64,000 nucleotides of DNA from Bacillota bacterium (GTDB lineage Bacteria > Bacillota > Clostridia > Lachnospirales > Cellulosilyticaceae). The stretch lies in assembly GCA_023393125.1 (NCBI GenBank), contig JAEWMQ010000046.1, positions 1-64,000 of the forward strand, given 5' to 3'. Shown piece by piece: positions 44,388-53,647 of the stretch (the first letter of the stretch is position 1; each line of letters starts with the position of its first letter). The translations under genes were made by a program, and so were the position numbers. The notes beneath the pieces were generated by a model. The model did not search any database. It was given only the letters and a program-made list of their open reading frames with translations, and was not told the origin of the DNA.

Positions 44388-45584
44388 TTATTTTTGTGTA
44401 TTAATAGATTTATAAACATAAAGTACTAAATCAGGATTGTAGCTATTAATATAATCCGTTACTTCCCCTTCATAGTATCTTGTATCTAACATTCTGGTTT
44501 CACTTACCATAGTTGAGAAAAATGCTGAGAAAGGTAATGCAAAAGAGTCTTTTACAATAAGCACTTTAAAATCGTTTTCTGCATTTTTATTTTTAATATC
44601 TACTTCTGGGAAGTCTCCTCCAAAATAAGAAGCATAGCGATTAGTAAATACACTCTTTGCATTTAATAAATTTTTCTTAATAATAGCTTCTTCAAAAGTT
44701 CCTTCCGCTACCGTAGACCCATTTGTTTTAGTAATGGTTACCTCATAGCTCGTATCAAAGTTAGGTGTCATTAAAGTATAGTCATCTAATCCACCATAAT
44801 ATTTACCTACTCTTCTTCCTTGTGAACCTAAAAAGTTTTGTTTATAAAAGGTTTCTTCATAATTACTGCTATCTGTATAGTAATGATTTGGATCTAAATC
44901 AATTCCTTCAGTTTCTTTTAAATACTGAACCACTTCCCCTACAGCCCAAAAAGCTGTTTGCGTACGCCAGTGATGGTCTGTATTGTAAAAAAGTGTACCA
45001 TAATCTAAGCCTGATGATTTAACATTTTCTCTTAGGTCTAATACATCCACACCTTTTTCTTCTAACTGTCCTTTAAAGGTATCTGTATTTATTTCTGCAT
45101 AATCTAGTACTGAAGCAGGAAGCTCCGTATATCCTTCTATTACCTTTAATGGTGTTTGAACATATACAAAAGGTATATCTTTTTCTTCTAATAACTCATT
45201 AACTTTTCCTATTTCTTCTGCATAAGGTGTTGTATCTACCTTATTAGTTGCAAATTGTAATTGTCCATTATTATCTTTAATAACACTTTGTGCTATATTA
45301 GTATCTCTAATATAATGTTTTCCTAAAAGACTTTCAGATAAGCCATATAGATTAATATAAGCTTCTTTAGCAAAAACTGCATCAGATATACCTGCTTCAA
45401 TTCCACTAATAGTTCCTTTTAAAAGTCCTTCTATAGTAGATTTTTCTGCATAACCACTTTTCATACCTGATAAGGTTTTTTTTGCGATACTTTTTACATT
45501 TGGGCCTATTGTTAAAATGCCCCCTCCAATAAGAGTTACACAAAATAAACAAATGCCAACTCTTTGTAATGTCACTTTTTTCAT
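44388..45584 (-). CDS. DHHW-motif protein (AlgJ/AlgX-like), partner of an MBOAT acetyltransferase
   Basis: A 398-residue protein with one N-terminal membrane segment (about 8-28) and an extracellular SGNH-hydrolase-like domain. 'YNTDHHWRTQTAFWAVGEVVQYL' contains the DHHW signature, and 'VLIVKDSFALPFSAFFS' the GDS-like catalytic serine region. Such proteins act with MBOAT proteins to acetylate exported polysaccharides or cell-wall polymers. AAGGAGG precedes ATG 45584; the gene lies 12 nt after the MBOAT gene, one operon. Confidence 0.88.
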   Translation of the reverse strand: MKKVTLQRVGICLFCVTLIGGGILTIGPNVKSIAKKTLSGMKSGYAEKSTIEGLLKGTISGIEAGISDAVFAKEAYINLYGLSESLLGKHYIRDTNIAQSVIKDNNGQLQFATNKVDTTPYAEEIGKVNELLEEKDIPFVYVQTPLKVIEGYTELPASVLDYAEINTDTFKGQLEEKGVDVLDLRENVKSSGLDYGTLFYNTDHHWRTQTAFWAVGEVVQYLKETEGIDLDPNHYYTDSSNYEETFYKQNFLGSQGRRVGKYYGGLDDYTLMTPNFDTSYEVTITKTNGSTVAEGTFEEAIIKKNLLNAKSVFTNRYASYFGGDFPEVDIKNKNAENDFKVLIVKDSFALPFSAFFSTMVSETRMLDTRYYEGEVTDYINSYNPDLVLYVYKSINTQK

Positions 45585-45596
45585 TTTGCTTCCTCC

Positions 45597-47021
45597 TTAA
45601 AAATTAAAGTAAATAAAAGGATTATAAGTTCCTTTTACTAAATAAGCTACTGCCACAAAGAAAAGAAGAGCTAATACGCCCATAGCTAGTACACGGTTAC
45701 ACTGTTGAATGATTTGATTTTCCTGTACATAAAGCTTCTTCATCCATTTAGCTACTGGTAATGAAGCAACCACACCTAGGATAAGAAGTATGAAGCTTTC
45801 ACTTATATAAAAGCTTGCTAAGTCACCTACTAAAACGCCATTTCCCATACCAAACATCGCTTTAATAAAGTTAATGGCTTCCCCAATATTAGCTGCTCTA
45901 AATAATACCCAGCTAATGAGAACTAGTAATAGGGCATAAACATGTCCGATCACTTTACTTTTCTCCATCCATTTATCTAAACCTGTAAATTTCTCAATAA
46001 TTAAAATCACAGCGAAATATAAGCCCCATGCAATAAAGGTCCAGTTTGCACCATGCCATATACCTGTTAAAAGCCATACAACTAAAAGGTTTCTACCTAA
46101 TTTTAGCTTACTATTAACACGGCTTCCTCCCATAGGGAAATAAACATAGTCTCTAAACCAAGTACTTAAAGAAATATGCCATCTTCTCCAGAAGTCTGAT
46201 ACGGATTTAGCTGTATAAGGTAAATTAAAGTTTTCATTAAAGTGGAAACCAAACATTCTACCTAAACCAATAGCCATATCTGAGTATCCAGAAAAGTCAA
46301 AGTAAATTTGTAGCATATAAGCAATAGCTCCTAGCCAAGCAAAGGCCACACTGATATTACCTGCACCTGTGTTATAAACTTTATCTGCTATAAGTGCAAA
46401 TTGATTTGCTAATAAAACTTTTTTACTTAAACCAATAATAAATCTTACAATACCTGATGCAAAATCAGATTCAGTCTCTTTTCTACCATGAATCTCATTA
46501 GCAATCGTTTCATATCTAACGATGGGTCCTGCAATAAGCTGTGGAAAAAGTGCAACATAAAGCCCTACATCCAAAGGGTTTTTAAGTGCTTTTCCTTTTT
46601 CACGGTAAACATCAATTACATAAGAAATACTTTGGAAAGTAAAGAATGAAATACCTATAGGTAATGCAATTTTAGGGACTGTAAAAGTCGTATGTGCAAG
46701 ATTATTTAGATTTTCTACAATAAAGCCTGCATATTTAAAAATCCCTAGTATACTTAAGTTAAAAACAAGCATTACCACTAAAATAAGGGTTGTCTTATTT
46801 TTTTCTAATCGATATTTATCAATTAAGTAACCAAATACATAGTTAGCCCCTATACAAAGTAGCATCACTAATACAAACTTAGGTTCGCCCCAAGCATAAA
46901 AAATCAAACTTGAAATAAGTAATAATAAATTCCTACTGCTTTGCTTTCTAGTTACACCATAATATAATACGAGTACAAGGGGTAAGAAAACAAATAGGAA
47001 AATAGTGCTTGAAAATAGCAT
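45597..47021 (-). CDS. MBOAT-family O-acyltransferase (AlgI/DltB-like)
   Basis: A 474-residue polytopic membrane protein. Family motifs: 'FQSISYVIDVYR', 'LFPQLIAGPIVRYE', 'FDFSGYSDMAIGLGRMFGFHFNENFNLPY', 'FWRRWHISLSTWFRDYVYFPMGGSR' and the catalytic His in 'GIWHGANWTFIAWG'. It passes acetyl groups across the membrane to a surface polymer with the DHHW protein downstream. AAGGAGG precedes ATG 47021. No polysaccharide synthesis genes are adjacent, so the polymer is not known. Confidence 0.92.
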   Translation of the reverse strand: MLFSSTIFLFVFLPLVLVLYYGVTRKQSSRNLLLLISSLIFYAWGEPKFVLVMLLCIGANYVFGYLIDKYRLEKNKTTLILVVMLVFNLSILGIFKYAGFIVENLNNLAHTTFTVPKIALPIGISFFTFQSISYVIDVYREKGKALKNPLDVGLYVALFPQLIAGPIVRYETIANEIHGRKETESDFASGIVRFIIGLSKKVLLANQFALIADKVYNTGAGNISVAFAWLGAIAYMLQIYFDFSGYSDMAIGLGRMFGFHFNENFNLPYTAKSVSDFWRRWHISLSTWFRDYVYFPMGGSRVNSKLKLGRNLLVVWLLTGIWHGANWTFIAWGLYFAVILIIEKFTGLDKWMEKSKVIGHVYALLLVLISWVLFRAANIGEAINFIKAMFGMGNGVLVGDLASFYISESFILLILGVVASLPVAKWMKKLYVQENQIIQQCNRVLAMGVLALLFFVAVAYLVKGTYNPFIYFNF

Positions 47022-47243
47022 ATTCTTCCTCCTTTATCTATCATTCATCAATTGTTTTTATTTATATGTGCAGTATATTCTACTAATCTTAATACTTCCT
47101 TAATAACTATGTACGACAATTTAAATAATTTTTATAGAAAAAAATCGTTAATTCCTCTATATCATTATTAATAACAAATATGGTAAAATAATACTAATTT
47201 ATTTGTTGACATTTATTATTTTCAAATAGAATCACTCTCTCCC

Positions 47244-47276
47244 AAGGACTAAGTGTAATAGACACCTAGTCCTTTT
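47244..47276. terminator. Hairpin between the MBOAT and GNAT genes
   Basis: AAGGACTAAGTGT pairs with ACACCTAGTCCTT. It lies just downstream of the minus-strand GNAT gene, but the T-run is better on the plus strand. Function as a terminator is uncertain. Confidence 0.55.
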
Positions 47277-47280
47277 CATT

Positions 47281-47811
47281 CTATAATACCTTTTCTAATA
47301 TATATCTTCTAAGGCCACCATATTTCAACTTTTCCTTTTTAATAGTATATCCTAGTTTTAGGAAATTCCTCACACTATATTCATTTAAAGGTGATGCTGT
47401 AGCACATAATAGCTTATTTCCTCTTTTACGAGCTTCTTCTTCTAAAGCAGCACATAGCTTTCTTTGTAAACCTAGTCCTCTGTAATTTACTGATACAACT
47501 GTTGCCTCTATTTGCCCTACTTCTAATAAGGCCTCACCCGTTAAGTCAATATCGTAGCCATAATTACGTTTATCATAACCAAAGTTTAAGTAGGTCCCCA
47601 TAGCAACCAATTGATTATCCTCTGTTACATATCCCATAATGCAGCCTTTTTCTTGTATAGCTTCTTCAAATTCTTCTTGATCAGATACAGCAAGTAACTC
47701 AGGATTTCCTATATTCATCATAATCTCATGTTGCAAGCTCATAATTTGCTCTATATAACTTTTATCTAATACTTTTAAAACTAAATCATTCTCATTTAAA
47801 CGTGCTTTCAT
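47281..47811 (-). CDS. GNAT-family N-acetyltransferase
   Basis: A 176-residue protein with the GNAT core: 'GYVTEDNQLVAMGTYLNFG', the acetyl-CoA site 'VNYRGLGLQRKLCAALEEEARKRG' and 'NEYSVRNFLKLGYTI'. ATG 47811 follows AGGAGG by five bases; the longer frame starting at 47847 has no ribosome site. Substrate unknown. Confidence 0.88.
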   Translation of the reverse strand: MKARLNENDLVLKVLDKSYIEQIMSLQHEIMMNIGNPELLAVSDQEEFEEAIQEKGCIMGYVTEDNQLVAMGTYLNFGYDKRNYGYDIDLTGEALLEVGQIEATVVSVNYRGLGLQRKLCAALEEEARKRGNKLLCATASPLNEYSVRNFLKLGYTIKKEKLKYGGLRRYILEKVL

Positions 47812-47997
47812 TTTACCCTCCTCTTTTAATACTTCCCTATATATCATAATGATTTTACGGCTTTTCGTCTACGGTTGTTAAGAAATTGTGATATTCTTCA
47901 ACTTATTATTATGCTTTTTTCTACTTTTTCTTTAAAATAAAGCTGATTTCCGTACAAATAGAAATTTGTGGTGGGGTTTATGAGGAAGACTACTGGG

Positions 47998-48193
47998 GAA
48001 ATGAGAGGAGAAGGGCTATCTTCCAGTGTTCCGGTTCAAATTTTTTGATGCACTAGGCTCACTTATTTGGACGAACGCACGAAAACTCCCGTTGGTCAAA
48101 CACTCGTGCTAAAACCCATCCAAAACGTTCGCCAAGTGCCTCTAAAAAATTCTCCCAAGTCACCCTTCCAGATATCCCTTCTCCTCTCATTTC
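47998..48193. repeat. Long-hairpin repeat, copy 4 (196 bp, core in minus orientation)
   Basis: Ends GAAATGAGAGGAGAAGGG and CCCTTCTCCTCTCATTTC are exact complements. It is the inverted counterpart of copy 3: the neighbouring 100 bp (48194-48285) match, in reverse complement, the DNA just left of copy 3. Confidence 0.9.
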
Positions 48194-48408
48194 TTCCAAA
48201 CGTTATTAAGCTCATAAACTCTCCTGACAGTAAAGCGGCATGAGAAAAATATAATGATTTTTTCAACTTATAAGCCATTCTATCCTATCTCATTCTAGCA
48301 ATAATAACGCATAGAGCCCAGCAATTCTTAACGAAGGATTTTCTCCGTTTTCTCTTCATTCACAATAATGCATAAAGCTTCTTTGTAGTTTATTCTTGTA
48401 AAGCAGTA
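48194..48408. other. Linker between hairpin copies 4 and 5
   Basis: Matches the copy 2-3 linker (33398-33548) in reverse complement, including GCGTTATTATTGCTAG and ATGGCTTATAAG, with about 65 extra bases that repeat the TATGC-TTATT motif. A short open frame here and its counterpart at 33464 share sequence, but differences are not biased to third codon positions, so it is probably not coding. Confidence 0.7.
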
Positions 48409-48610
48409 GCTATGTAGGGAGACTAGTGGACTTGCTGGAAGATGCCTTGGATCAGAGCTTAGAAACTCTTAATGAAGTAATTCTTATGGGTTTTAGGGCG
48501 AGTGTCTGAGCGTAGCGAGTTTTCGCCCGTTCATAAGGATTACGAGTTTAGAGTTTCTTAGCGGAGTGAGATAGTAGCTGGAAGCAAGTACACTAGCCGG
48601 ACTACATAGC
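48409..48610. repeat. Long-hairpin repeat, copy 5 (202 bp, core in plus orientation)
   Basis: GCTATGTAG...CTAGTGGACTTGC pairs with GCAAGTACACTAG...CTACATAGC. Core GGGTTTTAGGGCGAGTGTCT and AGCGTAGCGAGTTTTCGCCC. The arms do not match any other copy but remain self-complementary. Confidence 0.88.
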
Positions 48611-48677
48611 GGCAGTTTAGCTTTATATAATTATTATTCAAATTTCTATTTATAATTGCTACTAAATCATTACAGAT

Positions 48678-48720
48678 AAAAAAAGAGTGCCCCTCAAATA
48701 TCAATCCCGGGACACTCTTT
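48678..48720 (-). terminator. Terminator of the ABC/LytTR operon
   Basis: On the minus strand AAAGAGTGTCCC pairs with GGGGCACTCTTT followed by a T-run; it lies 35 nt after the DUF3021 gene. Confidence 0.85.
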
Positions 48721-48754
48721 AAATCTATTTATCAGCAACACTCTATTTTCTCAT

Positions 48755-49195
48755 TTACTCCTCTTGCTGCTTCCTATCTCGATAAGCTCTTAGCTTCTCA
48801 TTGAGTCTATCTGTTATTTTTCTGTCATTATAATAAACGATTGTACAAACAAAAGCATATACCGCTATTACAATCAAACTAAAGGTTATAACTTGTCTGA
48901 TGTCACTTACCTCTACCCATCCAAAACCAAGACCACCTATCATTAAAATACTAAATATGACTATAAAATGTAAGCCTTGTCTAAGCATCATTTGTTTCTT
49001 CGTTAACTCCTTAGCCGAGTGAAAAATGATATTCATACAAGCAGTTAGAAATGAAAGAACTAATATTTGCCATAAAATGCTTTGAGGTAGATCCCTCTTG
49101 GTATAAAAAAACGCTGTAAATAAAAGTGCTCCACCTACAGAACCAGTGGTAATAATAAAAAATTGATTGATAATCTGTCTTATTTCTGTCTTCAT
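48755..49195 (-). CDS. DUF3021 membrane protein
   Basis: A 146-residue protein with four membrane segments (about 12-31, 38-60, 72-93 and 101-123) and a charged C-terminal tail ('YNDRKITDRLNEKLRAYRDRKQQEE'). This is the DUF3021 pattern; these proteins nearly always accompany a LytTR regulator, as here, and are thought to hold it in check at the membrane. GGGGGAG precedes ATG 49195. Confidence 0.88.
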   Translation of the reverse strand: MKTEIRQIINQFFIITTGSVGGALLFTAFFYTKRDLPQSILWQILVLSFLTACMNIIFHSAKELTKKQMMLRQGLHFIVIFSILMIGGLGFGWVEVSDIRQVITFSLIVIAVYAFVCTIVYYNDRKITDRLNEKLRAYRDRKQQEE

Positions 49196-49204
49196 AAGCT
49201 CCCC

Positions 49205-49642
49205 CTATAACCCTAATTTTCCTTTAAGTTCAGGTACAAATTGCCTAGAGATAATAACCTTTTCTCCGTTATCTAATAGTGCTTCAAACCTTCCATTAAA
49301 TGCAGGACTTAAATGCTTAATCTTAGTTAAATTTAAAATAATAGATTTAGAAGCTCTAAAGAAGTCTGTATGTGCATACATATTTTCAATTTCATAAAGC
49401 TTCAGCTTAGATTCATAAACCTTTTCTTTACAATAAATAAATATTTTATTATCAACTGCTTCAAAATAATAAATCTCACTAGGGACAACCATATGAATAC
49501 GTCCTTTATCAAAACCCACTATTTTTTGATGTTGCATTTTTATGCCATAAATCATTTGTAACAATGCCTCATCTAATTCATGGCATTTAACAATAATAGC
49601 TTCTTCTTCTCCCTCTACTACATCCTCAATAATAATTTTCAT
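49205..49642 (-). CDS. LytTR-family DNA-binding regulator
   Basis: A 145-residue protein with a short N-terminal part and a LytTR domain (about 45-143): 'VPSEIYYFEAVDNKIFIYCKEKVYESKLKLYEIE', 'DFFRASKSIILNLTKIKHL' and 'EALLDNGEKVIISRQFVPELKGKL'. No receiver domain, so not a classical response regulator. It lies between the ABC exporter and DUF3021 and probably controls this operon. Confidence 0.92.
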   Translation of the reverse strand: MKIIIEDVVEGEEEAIIVKCHELDEALLQMIYGIKMQHQKIVGFDKGRIHMVVPSEIYYFEAVDNKIFIYCKEKVYESKLKLYEIENMYAHTDFFRASKSIILNLTKIKHLSPAFNGRFEALLDNGEKVIISRQFVPELKGKLGL

Positions 49643-49660
49643 ATTTTTCCCCTTTATGCA

Positions 49661-50548
49661 TTATCGATCGGATACTCTTCTTTTTTTAGCAATTACTCCT
49701 GCTAATATTGTGAATATTATAGCACTTCCTAATAAAATAAGTAAGCTTATCCCACTTCCCATTTGTGTATCTCCCCAAGATATACTAATACCCATGTATT
49801 CTTTATAAAGTGATACAGGTTCAGTAGGTGCTCCTTCAAATACAATCTCGATAGCTGGAATAGTATAGAGTTCTCTCATCATGGCAGTCCCATATAAAAT
49901 AGGAAAGCCCTTTAAAACATTTTGCACATTCTCTGGTAAACTTCCCATAGGTAAATAAATAGCTGCAACAAACCCAATTAAAGTTCCTAGAATTGTCGTT
50001 AACGCTCCATAACTATTCATGGAATGGACAAAAGACGTGATGCAAAATAAAATGGCTACACTAGAAACAATATTAACTAATAGTACGCCCATCACAGCTA
50101 ACATCCTCCAAGGGCTTAGTAGATTTCCGCCTACTCCTAAAATATAAAGCTGTGAAAAAATAAAAGTGGCTACTCCAAAAGCAAATGCTGTAATAGTAGC
50201 AGCAATAATATAACTTAATACTAATTTAAAACGACTAAGAGGTGCCACTAAAAAACCTTGCAACTTATGGTCTTCTTCATCTTTGATCATAATACCTAGC
50301 ATACTACAGCTTATCATAATGGCATTAACAATCATAATCCCTGCCATTAGCCAACTATTAGTCACATATAGTGCTTCTGATTTTTCTATAGTAGCGAACT
50401 CTTGAAGATACTTAATATTTACATCTCCTAAAAAAACTGTGTTTAACGCTAAAATAATAAGCATAGATAAAAAAGAGAAAAATACACTCTGCTTATCTTT
50501 TAAATACATCAACATATGACGTTTTACTAATACCCCTAATAGCTTCAC
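49661..50548 (-). CDS. ABC-2 type exporter permease
   Basis: A 295-residue protein with six membrane segments in the ABC-2 pattern: one near the N-terminus, a long loop with 'GDVNIKYLQEF', then the remaining segments with 'VAPLSRFKLVLSYIIAATI' in the coupling region. GTG 50548 is the start, seven bases after GGGAGG. Partner of the ATPase immediately upstream (50551). The substrate is unknown; drugs, peptides or lipids are usual. Confidence 0.9.
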   Translation of the reverse strand: MKLLGVLVKRHMLMYLKDKQSVFFSFLSMLIILALNTVFLGDVNIKYLQEFATIEKSEALYVTNSWLMAGIMIVNAIMISCSMLGIMIKDEEDHKLQGFLVAPLSRFKLVLSYIIAATITAFAFGVATFIFSQLYILGVGGNLLSPWRMLAVMGVLLVNIVSSVAILFCITSFVHSMNSYGALTTILGTLIGFVAAIYLPMGSLPENVQNVLKGFPILYGTAMMRELYTIPAIEIVFEGAPTEPVSLYKEYMGISISWGDTQMGSGISLLILLGSAIIFTILAGVIAKKRRVSDR

Positions 50549-50550
50549 TA

Positions 50551-51465
50551 CTATACCTCCCTTAAATATTTTCCTGTAATATTCAAAAACGTATCTTCCA
50601 TAGTGCCTTGAACTACTTCAAAGCTTATAATAGACTGCTTTAAATGCTGCAGCACTTCTATTGCACTTAAGCTATTGGGTAGTTCTACATGAATACGTGT
50701 CCCTTCTTCTTTAAAACTAAAACCACCTGCCTTTAAGTAATTAAAAGTCTCTTCTTTGTTATGCGCTACTAATTTTAACAAATCATTGGCATACTTTTCT
50801 TTAAGCTGCTGTGGTGTATCAAAGGCTACTATTTTTCCTTCATCCATAACTGCTACATGATGAGCCCTCTCTGCTTCCTCCATATAATGAGTCGTTAAAA
50901 AGACTGTCATTCCCCTTGTTTTCTGCAAGTCTTCTATAAGATCCCATACAATTTTTCTTGTGTGAGGATCAAGACCCGTAGTAGGTTCATCTAAAAACAA
51001 TATATCTGGCTCATTTAATAAGGCTCTTGCAATTTCGCAGCGTCTCTTTTGTCCTCCTGAAAGCTCTTTAAACTTTTTCTGCAGTAACTCTCCAATATCA
51101 AAAATATCACATACTTTATTGATATTAGCTTTGACCTTTTGTGAATTATTTTCATACAAATACGCCCTTGTATATAAGTTTTGGCGAATCGTCAAGCGTT
51201 CATCTAAGGTATTTCCTTGGAAGACAACTCCTATTTTATGCCTAATGGCCGCATCGTCCTTTCCTAAACTTAAACCACTCATACGAACCTCTCCTGAGGT
51301 TTTCTTTAAAAGTGTACAAAGCATATTAATTGTAGTAGACTTCCCAGCTCCATTAATACCTAGAAAGCCGAAGAGCTCTCCTTGTTCTACTTTAAAACTA
51401 ATATCATCTACCGCTCTCATCTCTCCAAACTGCTTTACTAAATGATCAACTTCTATACAGTACAT
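50551..51465 (-). CDS. ABC transporter ATP-binding protein (DrrA/CcmA-like)
   Basis: A 304-residue ATPase: Walker A 'GINGAGKST', Q-loop 'IGVVFQGNTLD', signature 'LSGGQKRRCEIARAL', Walker B 'ILFLDEPTTGLD', H-loop 'LTTHYMEEAE'. The C-terminal 70 residues are the DrrA-type extension. First gene of the operon ATPase-permease-LytTR-DUF3021. AAGGGG precedes ATG 51465. Confidence 0.94.
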   Translation of the reverse strand: MYCIEVDHLVKQFGEMRAVDDISFKVEQGELFGFLGINGAGKSTTINMLCTLLKKTSGEVRMSGLSLGKDDAAIRHKIGVVFQGNTLDERLTIRQNLYTRAYLYENNSQKVKANINKVCDIFDIGELLQKKFKELSGGQKRRCEIARALLNEPDILFLDEPTTGLDPHTRKIVWDLIEDLQKTRGMTVFLTTHYMEEAERAHHVAVMDEGKIVAFDTPQQLKEKYANDLLKLVAHNKEETFNYLKAGGFSFKEEGTRIHVELPNSLSAIEVLQHLKQSIISFEVVQGTMEDTFLNITGKYLREV

Positions 51466-51604
51466 CTTATTTCCCCTTTCCTTATCTCATCTTTATACTA
51501 CGACTATATGTAATGATAGATGATTCAGCAATAACTCACTTAGCAAGTTACTTTTTAAGCCTATTAAGTTGAAGTTTTGAGGTTATAAAATACAGAATAA
51601 ATCT

Positions 51605-51642
51605 AAAAAGCGCCACAGGCTTATTAGCTCTGTGACGCTTTG
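51605..51642. terminator. Terminator hairpin near the M42 peptidase gene
   Basis: AAAAGCGCCACAG pairs with CTCTGTGACGCTTT with short mismatches. It lies 80 nt beyond the peptidase stop codon on the minus strand. Confidence 0.7.
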
Positions 51643-51721
51643 ATTCATTTCTTTAGCTTAATTCACATGATTACTTTTCATGTTCCTTCTTATTCTCTAT
51701 AAAAGGTTTTACTACTAGCTC

Positions 51722-52759
51722 CTAGGTTGTTAGATAGAGGTATAAAAGTTTAATGGTATTTTCTAAGGCTGTATAATGGGTACGCTCCATACCATGAGAG
51801 GCGTGAACACCAGGTCCAATTAATGCACCTCTTATATTATTGCCACCACGAAGAGCAGCACCTACATCAGAACCATACATAGGATAAATATCCACTACAT
51901 ATTTTAAGCCATTAGCTTTAGCTAGCTCTACTAATCTTGTAGTCATTTCATAGTCATAAGGTCCACCTGAGTCTTTTGCACAAATAGAAACATCATATTC
52001 GCTGCAATTTAAGTCTTCTCCTATACATCCCATATCTACTGCAATCATCTCTGTAATATCCTCTGGAATGTAACTAGAACCATGACCTACTTCTTCATAA
52101 ACTGAAATAAAAATTTTAGTCGTAAACCCCGGCATTTTATTTTCATGGTGCAAAAGCTCTAATAATCCCATTAGTGCTGCTACACTGCCTTTATCATCAA
52201 TAAAACGTGACTTGATAAAACCACTTTCTGTGATAACCGTTTTAGGTTCAATAAAAATAAAGTCACCCGCTTCAATACCTAATGCTAAGACATCTTCTTT
52301 TGAACGAACGACCTCATCAATACGAATCTCCATTTTTTCAGGTGTACGCTCTTTACTTTTGCTATCTTCATAAACATGAGCTGCTGGGCTCGTGCTTAAA
52401 AAAGTACCTGTGTAAATTTTACCGTCTCTTGTACGAATCTGACAATACTCACTATCTAAAGTAGCAGGAATAGGTCCTCCAATTAAAGTAAACTTTAAGG
52501 TCCCAGCATTAGTAATTGAACGTACCATAGCTCCTAAAGTATCTACATGAGCAGATAATCCAATTACCTGCTCATTACTTTTTCCTGGAATAGTAATAAT
52601 GCCACAGCCTTTTCTCGTTTTTTCAAAAGAGTAACCCAAAGCTTCTGCTTTTTGTTTAATGAGATTCATTACTTCATAACAAAAGCCACTTGGACTATGA
52701 ATTGTCAGTATCTCTTTTGCTGTATTTAATACGTAGTCCTTATTAATATCTAAATTCAT
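51722..52759 (-). CDS. M42-family metallo-aminopeptidase
   Basis: A 345-residue peptidase of the FrvX/glutamyl-aminopeptidase (TET) type. Metal and catalytic residues: 'LSAHVDTLGAMV' (His, Asp), 'KSRFIDDKGSVAALMGLLE' (Asp), 'YEEVGHGSSYIP' (Glu-Glu), 'AVDMG' and the late 'GVHASHGMERTHYTALENTIKLL' (His). Cytosolic. I use ATG 52759; the frame 12 codons longer covers the promoter area and its ribosome site. Confidence 0.92.
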   Translation of the reverse strand: MNLDINKDYVLNTAKEILTIHSPSGFCYEVMNLIKQKAEALGYSFEKTRKGCGIITIPGKSNEQVIGLSAHVDTLGAMVRSITNAGTLKFTLIGGPIPATLDSEYCQIRTRDGKIYTGTFLSTSPAAHVYEDSKSKERTPEKMEIRIDEVVRSKEDVLALGIEAGDFIFIEPKTVITESGFIKSRFIDDKGSVAALMGLLELLHHENKMPGFTTKIFISVYEEVGHGSSYIPEDITEMIAVDMGCIGEDLNCSEYDVSICAKDSGGPYDYEMTTRLVELAKANGLKYVVDIYPMYGSDVGAALRGGNNIRGALIGPGVHASHGMERTHYTALENTIKLLYLYLTT

Positions 52760-52996
52760 GTCATATTCACCCTTTCTTTCCTCTCTATTATACAACTATT
52801 TGGAAATGATTACACCTAACATTGCCTTGCCATCGATCGATCTCACTTTCAAACCTAGGCTCCCTTTGTTAGATTAGCTGCTTTTACTTCTCAGTTTTTT
52901 AGCCATAAATAGGTTGTTGACAAAACAGCATTGGCAAGGTAACATAACTCTGTCTTTAGACTTTAAAATGAAATAAGATTAGAAAAGGATGTTTTT

Positions 52997-53509
52997 ATGC
53001 AATTACCAGATTTCCCAAAAATCGGTTTACGTACAACCAAAACTGCTTTAGCTGTCTTTCTATGTTTATTACTCTTTCCAGCTGAGCCTTTTTTTGCTTG
53101 TATGACAACTATTTTTTGTTTACAAGATACTTCTAGTAATTCTCGTAGAATGGCTTTTATCCGTGGTTTTGGTACTATATTCGGAGGTGCTATAGGCCTA
53201 TGCTTTCTTTATATCTGCCGTTTTGCTAAACAAATGATTCCTATAGACTACTTAGGTACTTTATGTACCTATCTTATTATTGCACTAGGTATCATCTCTG
53301 TCATTTATCTCTTAAACCTACTTAAACGTCAAGGATGTATCCCTATTGCATGTATTGTATTTTTAGCAGTCACAACAGCTAATGCCTATAAAGCACCTGT
53401 TCATTATACGATTAATCGTATTGTTGAAACTTTATTTGGAATTGTCATTGGTTTATTAGTTAATCATTATGTGACTCCACCTAAAGATTTCCATAAGCCA
53501 AACAAGTAG
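52997..53509 (+). CDS. FUSC/aromatic acid exporter-family membrane protein
   Basis: A 170-residue protein with four to five membrane segments. 'IGLRTTKTALAVFLCLLLF' followed by 'TIFCLQDTSSNSRRMAFIRGFGTIFGGAIG' is the signature of the aromatic acid exporter/DUF939 (FUSC) membrane domain. It lacks the cytoplasmic C-terminal domain of longer family members. Transport role inferred from family only. Two terminator hairpins follow. Confidence 0.85.
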   Translation: MQLPDFPKIGLRTTKTALAVFLCLLLFPAEPFFACMTTIFCLQDTSSNSRRMAFIRGFGTIFGGAIGLCFLYICRFAKQMIPIDYLGTLCTYLIIALGIISVIYLLNLLKRQGCIPIACIVFLAVTTANAYKAPVHYTINRIVETLFGIVIGLLVNHYVTPPKDFHKPNK

Positions 53510-53530
53510 GATTCATCTTAGAATAGTTTT

Positions 53531-53575
53531 TCAAGGAGCCATCGCACTAAGAAATAAGTGCTTGGCTCCTTTTCT
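53531..53575 (+). terminator. Terminator after the FUSC gene
   Basis: AAGGAGCCA-GCACT pairs with AAGTGC-TTGGCTCCTT followed by TTT. Confidence 0.85.
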
Positions 53576-53588
53576 GCGTAAAATACAA

Positions 53589-53614
53589 TAGCCAGGCTTC
53601 GAAAAGCCTGGCTA
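53589..53614. terminator. Second hairpin between convergent genes
   Basis: TAGCCAGGCTT and AAGCCTGGCTA with a CGAA tetraloop, 11 bp and perfect. No T-run follows immediately; a stabilising hairpin for the minus-strand CPBP gene is possible. Confidence 0.7.
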
Positions 53615-53647
53615 CTGATATAAACTATATGCCACTATATTATTTTA

